Shown here: positions 1 through 6,645 of the stretch, piece by piece | How the letters are laid out: each line of letters begins with the position of its first letter | Numbering within the stretch: the first letter of the stretch is position 1 | Assembly (NCBI RefSeq): GCF_900177535.1 | Contig: NZ_FXAJ01000001.1 | Location: 62,001-126,000, forward strand | Direction of reading: 5' to 3' | DNA length: 64,000 nt | DNA from: Priestia filamentosa | Lineage (GTDB): Bacteria > Bacillota > Bacilli > Bacillales > Bacillaceae_H | Made by a program: the position numbers and the translations under genes | Notes under the pieces: generated by a model | Database searches by the model: none | Seen by the model: the letters and a program-made list of their open reading frames with translations, nothing else | Told to the model about the DNA's origin: nothing

Positions 1-897
1 GCTTCGCAAATACCTGGAAAAATGCACGCATGCGGTCATGATTTTCATACAGCAGCTGCTATTGGAGCAGCCTATTTATTAAAAAAAGAAGAAGAACAAC
101 TGAGAGGCAGTGTTCGTTTCTTATTTCAACCTGCTGAAGAATACGGAGCTGGAGCAGAAAAGGTTATTAAAGCAGGCCATTTAGAAGATGTAGAAGGTAT
201 TATTGGCCTTCATAACAAGCCTGACCTACAAGTCGGTACAATAGGAATTAAAAGAGGCCCATTGATGGCGGCTGTTGATCGTTTTAAAGTTGTGATCAAT
301 GGAAAAGGAGCACATGCAGCTCTTCCTCATAACGGAAGCGATCCAATTGTAGCATCAGCTCACATAATTACAGCTTTACAAACCGTTGTAAGCCGAAATG
401 TTTCTCCGTTAAAAAGTGCGGTTGTGAGTGTAACAAGAATAGAGGGAGGAAATACCTGGAATGTTATTCCGAACTCTGTTACGATTGAGGGAACAGTGAG
501 AACATTTGATAAGGAAGTGCGTGTACATGTCAAAGAACGTTTCTACACAATTTTAGAAAATATATTTAATACATTTCTAATGGAGGGAGATATCAAGTGG
601 TATGAAGGACCGCCGCCGCTGATTAATCACTGCAGCATACTTGAAGCAATAGAGTCTGGAGCCAAAAGTGCTGAACTAAAAGTTATTGAACCAGAGCTTT
701 CAACGGCAGGAGAAGACTTTGCTCATTACCTAGAGAAAGTACCGGGGGCTTTTGCGTTTTTAGGAACAAGTGGAACAGAAGATTGGCATCATCCTTCTTT
801 TACAATAAACGAAAAAGCATTAATAAAAGGAGCTTATTTCTTGTATAGCAGTGCTAAATACCTTTTGCAACAACAGCATGATGTATTGAAAATCTAA
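1..897 (+). CDS. M20 family N-acyl amino acid deacetylase (5' truncated)
   Basis: The reading frame is open from base 1, so the N-terminus lies outside the window; 298 residues remain. The protein belongs to the M20D amidohydrolase/carboxypeptidase group, which removes acyl groups from N-acyl amino acids in the cytosol. The metal-binding CGHDFH stretch is visible at the start, then QPAEEYGAGA with the catalytic glutamate pair, GLHN, and GEDFAHYL near the C-terminus. The next gene is RibR-like and an FMN reductase follows, which matches the B. subtilis ytm sulfur operon where ytnL encodes such a deacetylase. Inference: it deacetylates an N-acetylated cysteine derivative. A general IAA-type amidohydrolase remains possible. 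Confidence 0.85.
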   Translation, partial: ASQIPGKMHACGHDFHTAAAIGAAYLLKKEEEQLRGSVRFLFQPAEEYGAGAEKVIKAGHLEDVEGIIGLHNKPDLQVGTIGIKRGPLMAAVDRFKVVINGKGAHAALPHNGSDPIVASAHIITALQTVVSRNVSPLKSAVVSVTRIEGGNTWNVIPNSVTIEGTVRTFDKEVRVHVKERFYTILENIFNTFLMEGDIKWYEGPPPLINHCSILEAIESGAKSAELKVIEPELSTAGEDFAHYLEKVPGAFAFLGTSGTEDWHHPSFTINEKALIKGAYFLYSSAKYLLQQQHDVLKI

Positions 898-964
898 CTA
901 TAATGTATAAAAAAACCTAATGAGAAGAGGAGAATTTATAAAAAGAAAAAAGAAGTGAAAATTT

Positions 965-1002
965 TATTCCTACTTTACAAATAGGAATAATTGATTTAAT
1001 AT
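965..1002 (+). promoter_or_regulatory. Putative promoter with inverted-repeat operator upstream of ribR
   Basis: TTTACA at 974-979 is followed after 17 bases by TAATAT at 997-1002, a plausible sigma-A promoter. A perfect inverted repeat, ATTCCTA (966-972) and TAGGAAT (982-988), spans the -35 box, as expected for a repressor site. The regulator is unknown; the Rrf2 protein encoded at 2547-2972 is a local candidate. Confidence 0.4.
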
Positions 1003-1020
1003 AAACGTAATCTAATATTT

Positions 1021-1080
1021 GCCGGCTAGAAAACTAGAGGTCTTTGGTGTGTAGATACTACGCATCAAAGGCCTTTTCTT
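1021..1080 (+). promoter_or_regulatory. Structured leader element copy A with terminator-like stem
   Basis: A short hairpin, CTAG (1026-1029) with CTAG (1034-1037) and an AAAA loop, is preceded by GCCG. It is followed immediately by a 17-bp stem (1038-1054 with 1058-1074, three wobble pairs, loop ATA) and a T-rich run. The element lies between a candidate promoter and the ribR ribosome binding site, so it could be an attenuator, or simply the terminator of the upstream operon. The same ordered elements recur at 3091-3166 ahead of yezD, including the identical 12-mer TGGTGTGTAGAT (1045-1056). I do not recognise it as a known riboswitch class. Confidence 0.5.
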
Positions 1081-1104
1081 ATTTCAAAGGAAAGGGTGAT
1101 AAGG

Positions 1105-1533
1105 ATGGAAACTAAGAAAAAGGTACAGTGGATTAGCAAGCAAGAGTTTGGTGGAGAAGTAATTCATGGTATGAAGATTGGAAGAAAGCTTGGATTTCCC
1201 ACAGCTAATGTAGCTTCTTCATCTCCCTCGCTTCAAAATGGAGTTTATGGTGTGCAAGTTCATTTAAATTCCAAAAAGTACGAAGGTATTATGAACATAG
1301 GATTCAAACCAACGATAGGGTCTGACCTTAAACATACAATTGAAATTCACCTCCTAAATTTTGAAGGAGACTTATATGGTCAACATTTAAAATGCATTCC
1401 TCTTTTCTACATCCGCTCTGAACAAAAATTTTCTTCACTTCACTCACTTCTTAAACAAATAAAGGAGGACAAAGAATATGCAAGAGTTGTATTCAGAAGC
1501 GAAAATATCGATCAAAACAAGCGAATATCTTAA
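1105..1533 (+). CDS. ribR: RibR-like monofunctional riboflavin kinase domain
   Basis: This 142-residue protein is the kinase half of the RibF/RibR family, phosphorylating riboflavin to FMN. Visible family features are GRKLGFPTANV near the N-terminus, NGVYGV, GIMNIGFKPTIG and the EIHLLNFEGDLYG segment. The FAD synthetase domain of bifunctional RibF is absent. ATG 1105 sits 9 bases after AAAGG (1091-1095); an in-frame GTG at 1096 is an alternative. It ends 56 bases inside the next reading frame. B. subtilis RibR is about 230 residues, with this domain fused to a C-terminal regulatory domain; here the C-terminal part lies in the +1 frame. An FMN supply role for flavin-dependent sulfur metabolism is inferred from the neighbours. 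Confidence 0.85.
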   Translation: METKKKVQWISKQEFGGEVIHGMKIGRKLGFPTANVASSSPSLQNGVYGVQVHLNSKKYEGIMNIGFKPTIGSDLKHTIEIHLLNFEGDLYGQHLKCIPLFYIRSEQKFSSLHSLLKQIKEDKEYARVVFRSENIDQNKRIS

Positions 1534-1804
1534 CTTACCAAATATACATTTTTATAATTGGTGCTATCAAAGGTACGGTCTTAACCGAGGCACATTCAAT
1601 ACAATTGAAGACTGGCTTTATAATCACGGTGTTATTAATGTTCTTTCTCGTCGTATCTATTTATTAGCATTTTTAAATTATCTTGAAGAAAAAGGGATAA
1701 AAAAAGGAAGTACAAAGTATTTGAAGTTTGGGCAAGGAGGGTTAGCAAGAAAGTTTCATGATTTTTTAAATATCCTTGAAGAAAATCCATTAAGCAAGTA
1801 TTAA
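1478..1804 (+). CDS. Separate ORF resembling the C-terminal regulatory domain of RibR
   Basis: The 108-residue product begins at an ATG 9 bases after a perfect AAAGGAGG (1461-1468). Its pattern, LNLPNIHFY, YGLNRG, IEDWLYNHG, RRIYLLAFL and KFGQGGLA, matches what I recall of the C-terminal half of B. subtilis RibR, the part reported to bind the FMN riboswitch of the rib operon. This is from memory, not from an alignment. It overlaps the kinase frame by 56 bases in the +1 frame. It could be a separately translated regulator, or the tail of a full-length ribR broken by a frameshift. No other domain is recognisable. Confidence 0.65.
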   Translation: MQELYSEAKISIKTSEYLNLPNIHFYNWCYQRYGLNRGTFNTIEDWLYNHGVINVLSRRIYLLAFLNYLEEKGIKKGSTKYLKFGQGGLARKFHDFLNILEENPLSKY

Positions 1805-1821
1805 AGAAAGGGGATAATAAC

Positions 1822-2367
1822 ATGACAAATGCAGTGATCATCTATGGAGGAAACAGTAAAAAATCACGTTTAAAAGGATTATTTGATAAAGCAGAGCAGT
1901 ATTTTAAGAAAGAGAATGTTTTAACTGAAACAGTTTTTGTTTCAGAATTACCTGCAGAGGATTTGATTTCAGCTAATTTTCATAGCCAAGAAATTATAAA
2001 GGCTAACGAAAAGGTAGCAAATGCTCACATTGTTGTTGTCCTTACACCTGTTTATAAAGCTGCTTATACAGGTATTTTAAAAACCTATTTAGATTTGTTA
2101 CCACAGAAAGGACTACAGGGAAAAACGGTTGTTCCACTTGTACTAGGAGGTTCTTTTGGACATCTACTTTCTATTGATTATGCAATAAAACCTGTACTAT
2201 CAGCCCTTGGAGCAACAAATATTTTAAGCGGAGCATATGTTATAGACATACAAGTGGAGAAAGTAAACAGTGAACATTACGCTATTGAAGATGAGATAAG
2301 TGAACGTATTGATAAGTTATTAGCTTTATCTATTAATGAGGAAAAACGCACCATTCCTGTGAATTAA
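1822..2367 (+). CDS. SsuE-type NAD(P)H-dependent FMN reductase
   Basis: This 181-residue flavodoxin-fold protein supplies reduced FMN to flavin-dependent monooxygenases. It shows an N-terminal GGNSKKSR phosphate-binding loop, TPVYKAAYTG and the PLVLGGSFGH segment typical of SsuE-like reductases. The start is ATG 1822 behind AAAGGGG. It lies 17 bases downstream of the RibR C-terminal ORF and is probably cotranscribed with it. In the family such reductases partner with monooxygenases that cleave sulfonates or alkylated thiols; none is visible here, so the partner must be upstream of the window or elsewhere. Confidence 0.88.
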   Translation: MTNAVIIYGGNSKKSRLKGLFDKAEQYFKKENVLTETVFVSELPAEDLISANFHSQEIIKANEKVANAHIVVVLTPVYKAAYTGILKTYLDLLPQKGLQGKTVVPLVLGGSFGHLLSIDYAIKPVLSALGATNILSGAYVIDIQVEKVNSEHYAIEDEISERIDKLLALSINEEKRTIPVN

Positions 2368-2420
2368 TAAAATGTGCTTTCATTTATACACGTAATATGA
2401 AAACGAGATGCTCTTCTTTA

Positions 2421-2453
2421 GTCGTTAAGGCGAAATTCTTAACGACTTTTTAC
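2421..2453 (+). terminator. Rho-independent terminator after FMN reductase
   Basis: A perfect 10-bp stem AGTCGTTAAG/CTTAACGACT (2421-2430, 2439-2448) is followed by a T run. It closes the sulfur/flavin operon. Confidence 0.85.
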
Positions 2454-2474
2454 ATCTAGAGATTTATTTTAGGG

Positions 2475-2526
2475 TAGACAATAAATCAGGAAATAGATAT
2501 AATTATACTAATTCCGATAGGTATAA
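2475..2526 (+). promoter_or_regulatory. Sigma-A promoter with inverted repeat at the Rrf2 gene
   Basis: TAGACA (2475-2480), 17 bases, TATAAT (2498-2503). An imperfect inverted repeat, TTATACTA (2503-2510) with TAGGTATAA (2518-2526), overlaps the -10 end and the expected start point. That position suits repression, possibly by the Rrf2 product itself. Confidence 0.6.
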
Positions 2527-2546
2527 TAAGTTTTAGGGGTGGGAAT

Positions 2547-2972
2547 ATGAAAGTCTCCAGTAAAGGCGAGTATGCACTGCGTGCTCTTATTGTTCTTGGT
2601 CAGAAGAAAGAGCTTATGTCTATCAGTGATATTTCTGATGCAACACTTGTTACAGTAAAATATTTGGAAAAAATTTTACTTACCCTTAAGAAACTAGGAT
2701 ACGTAGAGAGTAAACGTGGTATACACGGAGGTTACTTCTTAAGTCAACAGCCTGAAGACATTAACATTGGTGAAGTCATTCGAAAAATTGAAGGGCCTCT
2801 TTCTCCAATGAGCTGTGCTAGTGTAACAGCTTATGAACCTTGTGCACTTGAAAAGACCTGCTTATTAAAGCCACTTTGGACTCTTGTTCGAGACACAATT
2901 GCATATGTACTTGAACAAACTACGCTTGATGATTTATTAAAAGGAAATTTAAAACCTATCCAATTAAATTAA
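2547..2972 (+). CDS. Rrf2 family transcriptional regulator with three cysteines
   Basis: This 141-residue protein has an N-terminal winged helix beginning MKVSSKGEYALRAL, typical of Rrf2 regulators, and the wing sequence KRGIHGGYFL. Cys90, Cys99 and Cys105 lie where IscR and NsrR bind an Fe-S cluster, although the first gap is longer (C-x8-C-x5-C against C-x5-C-x5-C in IscR). CymR of B. subtilis, the Rrf2 repressor of cysteine metabolism, lacks this trio as far as I recall. Position between an organosulfur operon and yezD suggests control of sulfur genes, with a thiol or Fe-S signal. That function is inference; the family assignment is firm. Confidence 0.88.
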   Translation: MKVSSKGEYALRALIVLGQKKELMSISDISDATLVTVKYLEKILLTLKKLGYVESKRGIHGGYFLSQQPEDINIGEVIRKIEGPLSPMSCASVTAYEPCALEKTCLLKPLWTLVRDTIAYVLEQTTLDDLLKGNLKPIQLN

Positions 2973-3003
2973 CTACAAATTTTGTCTTTTTTTAGAAAAC
3001 AGG

Positions 3004-3032
3004 TAGACATCATTTCATGAATAGGCTATAAT
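3004..3032 (+). promoter_or_regulatory. Sigma-A promoter of yezD
   Basis: TAGACA (3004-3009), exactly 17 bases, TATAAT (3027-3032). The implied transcript has a leader of about 170 bases before yezD, containing the structured element at 3091-3166. Confidence 0.7.
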
Positions 3033-3090
3033 CCAATTAATCATACAAAACCAATTGAATTACTAAGTTATAAAACTACATACTAAAAGA

Positions 3091-3166
3091 TGCCGATTAG
3101 ACAACTAAAGGCTCCTTCTTATCTAATTCCAATTAATGGTGTGTAGATGAAAGGAGTCTTTTTTAT
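3091..3166 (+). promoter_or_regulatory. Structured leader element copy B (putative attenuator) upstream of yezD
   Basis: GCCG is followed by the hairpin TTAG (3097-3100) / CTAA (3105-3108) with loop ACAA. An 11-bp stem (3107-3117 with 3151-3161, one wobble) then ends in a run of six T. Within its loop ATCTA (3121-3125) can pair with TAGAT (3144-3148), and TGGTGTGTAGAT (3137-3148) is identical to copy A. Compared with copy A the small hairpin changes C-G to T-A on both arms, a compensatory change. A cis-acting transcription attenuator is the simplest reading. Confidence 0.55.
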
Positions 3167-3213
3167 TTAAAACTCGACTGAATTAGTCGAGATTAAAAAT
3201 GGAGGGATTTTCT

Positions 3214-3405
3214 ATGGGAGAAAAGCAAATTGACCAACAGTGGATTGATCGTATTGTGCAGTCACTTCAAGGCATTGAATATGGGTCAGTGGAGATTGTT
3301 GTTCATGATTCACAAATTACTCAAATCGACAGATTAGAAAAGCAGCGTTTTCCTCTACAAAAGAAACAACAAACAGGAAAGTTAAAAGAAGTGAAATTTA
3401 AATAA
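3214..3405 (+). CDS. yezD: YezD family small protein (DUF2292)
   Basis: The 63-residue protein matches the YezD/DUF2292 family: QWIDRIVQSLQGIEYGSVEIVVHDSQITQIDRLEK is the characteristic region, seen here across about residues 9-43. Its biochemical role is unknown; relatives often sit near sulfate or cysteine transport genes, which fits this location. GGAGGG (3201-3206) sits 7 bases before ATG 3214. The in-frame ATG at 3199 would overlap that ribosome binding site and is rejected as the start. The C-terminus is basic. Confidence 0.8.
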   Translation: MGEKQIDQQWIDRIVQSLQGIEYGSVEIVVHDSQITQIDRLEKQRFPLQKKQQTGKLKEVKFK

Positions 3406-3415
3406 TATTGCTTAA

Positions 3416-3444
3416 AATAAGAGCTTTAAAGCTCTTATTTTTTG
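3416..3444 (+). terminator. Terminator after yezD
   Basis: A perfect palindrome, AATAAGAGCTTT and its complement (3416-3439), runs into a T tract. Confidence 0.85.
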
Positions 3445-3500
3445 TTTTTATAGATAAAAAGGTGTAGAAAAGGGAAGATAAAAAAATAGAAGCTTTATTC

Positions 3501-3529
3501 TTTACATAGGGTAGGGGGGTATGTTAATC
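3501..3529 (+). promoter_or_regulatory. csoR promoter with CsoR-type operator
   Basis: TTTACA (3501-3506) is separated by 17 bases from a weak TTAATC -10. Between them lies ACATAGGGTAGGGGGGTATG (3504-3523), whose reverse complement resembles the ATACCC-N-GGGTAT class of B. subtilis copZA operators. CsoR without copper would block this promoter. Confidence 0.7.
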
Positions 3530-3553
3530 TCAAAATAGAAAGGGGGAGAATAA

Positions 3554-3880
3554 TTGAAAGAAGAGAAAGTTGTAGAAGAAAATCTTTGTCATATTTCAAC
3601 TGAGCGAAGAAGTCATCATTCTGAAGAAGTAAAAAAGAATTTAACAAGTCGCTTAAATCGTGTTGAAGGTCAGATCCGTGGCATTAAAGGATTGATTGAT
3701 AAAGATACGTATTGTGATGACGTAATTACACAAATTGCAGCTGCTCAATCAGCTTTAAATAGTGTCAGTAAAATATTGCTTGAAGGTCATTTAAAACATT
3801 GCGTGGTAGAGCGTGTTAAAAATGATGATCCAGAAATTATTGATGAGTTATTAACAACAATGAAGAGATTAATGAAATAA
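3554..3880 (+). CDS. csoR: Copper-sensing transcriptional repressor CsoR
   Basis: This 108-residue all-helical repressor of the CsoR/RcnR family releases the cop operon when Cu(I) binds. The Cu(I) ligands are visible as Cys54, His79 and Cys83 (C-x24-H-x3-C). The family core SRLNRVEGQIRGIK is at residues 32-45. It starts with TTG 3554 behind AAAGGGGGA. It is the first gene of csoR-copZ-copA, 14 bases ahead of copZ. The operator is seen in its own promoter, so it is probably autoregulated. Confidence 0.93.
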   Translation: MKEEKVVEENLCHISTERRSHHSEEVKKNLTSRLNRVEGQIRGIKGLIDKDTYCDDVITQIAAAQSALNSVSKILLEGHLKHCVVERVKNDDPEIIDELLTTMKRLMK

Positions 3881-3894
3881 AGGAGATGGAGAAC

Positions 3895-4101
3895 ATGGAA
3901 AAAGTAACTTTAAACGTTGAAGGCATGTCATGTAACCACTGTGTAAAAGCAATTGAAAGCAGCGTTGGAGAACTTAATGGAGTAGAAAAAGTAGACGTAA
4001 ACTTGAATGAAAAAGCTGTAACAGTTGAATTTGATAAAGATAAAGCAACACTTGATGAAATTAAAGAAACAATTGATGACCAAGGCTATGATGTGAAATA
4101 A
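3895..4101 (+). CDS. copZ: Copper chaperone CopZ
   Basis: The 68-residue heavy-metal-associated domain has a beta-alpha-beta fold with the Cu(I)-binding motif GMSCNHC at residues 10-16. It carries cytosolic Cu(I) to the CopA ATPase. AAAGGAG ends about 10 bases before ATG 3895; the ATG at 3886 is too close to that site. A terminator follows, which may let copZ be made in excess of CopA. Confidence 0.95.
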   Translation: MEKVTLNVEGMSCNHCVKAIESSVGELNGVEKVDVNLNEKAVTVEFDKDKATLDEIKETIDDQGYDVK

Positions 4102-4104
4102 ATA

Positions 4105-4135
4105 AATAGCGTACGAGATTTCGTACGCTATTTTT
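4105..4135 (+). terminator. Terminator between copZ and copA
   Basis: AATAGCGTACGA (4105-4116) pairs perfectly with TCGTACGCTATT (4121-4132), followed by T5. No good promoter is visible between it and copA, so partial read-through is likely. Confidence 0.8.
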
Positions 4136-4144
4136 CTTAAAAAT

Positions 4145-4165
4145 ATATACCCTGTGCAGGTATAT
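4145..4165 (+). promoter_or_regulatory. Inverted repeat immediately upstream of the copA ribosome binding site
   Basis: ATATACC-CTGTGCA-GGTATAT is a perfect 7-bp inverted repeat ending one base before the GGGGGAGG of copA. It resembles the outer half-sites of a CsoR operator, but could equally act as an RNA hairpin affecting translation or stability. Confidence 0.45.
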
Positions 4166-4178
4166 GGGGGAGGGCAAT

Positions 4179-6581
4179 ATGACAACGTATAAAGAAGCTT
4201 CCTTGTCTATTAGTGGAATGACATGTGCAGCATGTGCAAATCGAATTGAGAGAGGATTAAAAAAGTTAGAAGGGATAGAGGAAGCAAATGTAAACTTTGC
4301 GTTAGAGTCGTGTACCGTAAAGTATAATAAAGATGAAATAAACGAAAATCAAATTGAAGAAAAAGTGAATAAGCTTGGTTATGAAGTTGTAAAAGAAAAA
4401 ACAGAGCTTATACTAATGGGGATGACATGCGCAGCATGTGCAAACCGGATTGAGAAAGGGCTGAACAAACTAGAAGGTGTAACAGACGCTACTGTAAACT
4501 TTGCACTTGAAACGGCAACAGTCGTTTATAACAAAAATACTCTATCACCATCAGATATGACTGAAAAAGTAAGAAAACTTGGGTATGATGCTAAAGTCAA
4601 AGAAGAAACGGAAAATGTTGATTATCGTGAAAAAGTTTTGAAAAGACAGCAAATGAAGTTTTGGGGTTCGCTTATATTAAGTTTGCCGCTTTTATGGACG
4701 ATGGTCGGCCATTTTTCTTTTACTTCTTTTCTTCCTGTGCCAGCTTTATTTATGAATCCGTGGTTTCAATTCGCATTAGCAACGCCTGTGCAATTTATTG
4801 TTGGCGGGCAGTTCTATATTGGCGCTTTTAAAGCATTAAAAAATAAGAGTGCGAATATGGATGTGCTCGTTGCTTTAGGAACAAGTGCTGCTTATTTTTA
4901 TTCTTTATATATGACTCTCCTTTCATCAGGAAGTCATCACATCGATCTTTATTATGAAACAAGTGCGGTTTTACTTACGCTCATTTTATTAGGCAAACTC
5001 TTTGAGGCAAAAGCAAAAGGACGTTCCTCAGAAGCAATCAAGAAAATGATGAGTCTTAAAGCAAAAACAGCCACTATTTTTCGCGACGGTGAAGAAATAG
5101 AAGTATCCATTGATGATGTAAGAAAAGGAGATATCTTATATATTAAACCAGGAGAGAAAATTCCTGTTGATGGGGAAGTTATTGCTGGAGAATCAAGCAT
5201 AGATGAAGGAATGCTTACAGGGGAAAGCGTCCCAGTTGATAAAAAAGTTGGCGACAAAGTAATTGGAGCTACAATTAATAAAAATGGTTTTTTAAAAGTA
5301 GAAGCAACTAGAGTTGGAAAAGAAACAGCACTAGCTCAAATTATCCAAGTTGTTGAAGAAGCTCAGGGTTCGAAAGCTCCTATTCAGCGCTTAGCTGATA
5401 AAATTTCAGGGGTTTTTGTCCCTATTGTTGTTGGTATTGCAATCCTAACCTTTTTGATTTGGTATATCTGGGTTGAACCAGGACAGTTTGCACCATCTTT
5501 AGAAGTGTTGATCGCTGTTCTTGTGATTGCTTGTCCTTGTGCTCTTGGATTAGCAACGCCAACTTCAATCATGGCAGGATCTGGACGTGCCGCAGAATAT
5601 GGTATTTTATTTAAGGGTGGCGAATATTTAGAAACAGCCCATAAAATTGATACGGTTATTCTTGATAAAACAGGTACGATTACAAATGGAACCCCGAAAG
5701 TAACGGATGTTTTAATACGTGGAAAAGTGAGAGTTACAGAACTCTTAAAAATAGCAGGATCAGCTGAAAAACAATCTGAACATCCACTTGCAGGTGCTAT
5801 CGTAGAAGAAGCAGAAGGAAGAAAAATTGAGCTCTGTTCTGTTTCCCAATTCGAATCTCTCTCAGGGTTCGGAATCACAGCAACTGTAGAGGGAAGAAAA
5901 GTTCTTGTTGGTACTCGTAAGCTTATGCTCCAATATGATATTCATATTGAAGCAGCTGAAGAGCATATGAGCAAGCTTGAAGAAGAAGGAAAAACAGCGA
6001 TGCTTGTAGCTATTGACGGAGCATATGAAGGAATTATTGCTGTGGCAGATACCGTAAAAGAGACATCAAAAGAAGCCGTACAGAGTCTTATAAATAAAGG
6101 GTTACAGGTTTTTATGATAACAGGTGATAACGAAAGAACGGCTAGAGCAATTGCAGCGCAAGTTGGAATCCGACGTGTTATTGCAGGAGTGCTTCCAGAA
6201 GAAAAGGCCAGCGAAGTGCAAAAGTTGAAAGAAAAAGGCCATTTTGTAGCTATGGTAGGAGATGGAATCAATGATGCTCCTGCTCTTGCCCTTGCTGATG
6301 TCGGAATGGCGATTGGAACAGGGACAGATGTTGCCCTAGAAGCAGCAGATATTACTCTTATGCGAGGGGATTTAAATAGTATAGGAGATGCTTTATTTAT
6401 TAGTGACGAAACGATTAAAAATATTAAACAAAACTTATTCTGGGCATTTGGATACAACACATTAGGAATTCCAATTGCAGCAGCTGGATTACTAGCTCCA
6501 TGGGTAGCAGGAGCTGCAATGGCATTTAGCTCTGTATCTGTTGTAATTAATGCTCTAAGATTACAAAGATTGAAATTATAA
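4179..6581 (+). CDS. copA: Copper-exporting P-type ATPase CopA
   Basis: This 800-residue P1B-type ATPase pumps Cu(I) across the cytoplasmic membrane. Two N-terminal metal-binding domains carry GMTCAAC (cysteines 16/19 and 84/87). The rest contains the CPC membrane motif in [14 protein letters not shown], the phosphorylation site DKTGTIT, the SEHPLAGAI nucleotide-domain motif and [10 protein letters not shown]. Eight membrane segments are expected; the last pair is near the C-terminus. GGGGAGG precedes ATG 4179 by 5 bases, so the ATG at 4164 is not the start. It is the last gene of the copper operon. Confidence 0.96.
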   Translation: MTTYKEASLSISGMTCAACANRIERGLKKLEGIEEANVNFALESCTVKYNKDEINENQIEEKVNKLGYEVVKEKTELILMGMTCAACANRIEKGLNKLEGVTDATVNFALETATVVYNKNTLSPSDMTEKVRKLGYDAKVKEETENVDYREKVLKRQQMKFWGSLILSLPLLWTMVGHFSFTSFLPVPALFMNPWFQFALATPVQFIVGGQFYIGAFKALKNKSANMDVLVALGTSAAYFYSLYMTLLSSGSHHIDLYYETSAVLLTLILLGKLFEAKAKGRSSEAIKKMMSLKAKTATIFRDGEEIEVSIDDVRKGDILYIKPGEKIPVDGEVIAGESSIDEGMLTGESVPVDKKVGDKVIGATINKNGFLKVEATRVGKETALAQIIQVVEEAQGSKAPIQRLADKISGVFVPIVVGIAILTFLIWYIWVEPGQFAPSLEVLIAVLVIACPCALGLATPTSIMAGSGRAAEYGILFKGGEYLETAHKIDTVILDKTGTITNGTPKVTDVLIRGKVRVTELLKIAGSAEKQSEHPLAGAIVEEAEGRKIELCSVSQFESLSGFGITATVEGRKVLVGTRKLMLQYDIHIEAAEEHMSKLEEEGKTAMLVAIDGAYEGIIAVADTVKETSKEAVQSLINKGLQVFMITGDNERTARAIAAQVGIRRVIAGVLPEEKASEVQKLKEKGHFVAMVGDGINDAPALALADVGMAIGTGTDVALEAADITLMRGDLNSIGDALFISDETIKNIKQNLFWAFGYNTLGIPIAAAGLLAPWVAGAAMAFSSVSVVINALRLQRLKL

Positions 6582-6586
6582 AGGAA

Positions 6587-6616
6587 GAGGAGTGCTTTTT
6601 ACTCCTCTATTTTTTG
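6587..6616 (+). terminator. Terminator after copA
   Basis: GAGGAGT (6587-6593) and ACTCCTC (6601-6607) form a stem followed by a T-rich tract. Confidence 0.8.
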
Positions 6617-6645
6617 TATAATAAAGTAAAAAAGGGGGAGAAGTC

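Noticed and set aside
3091-3166. SAM (S-box), FMN or T-box riboswitch ahead of yezD
   Set aside because: The S-box core, RFN core and AGGGTGGNACCGCG sequences are all absent.
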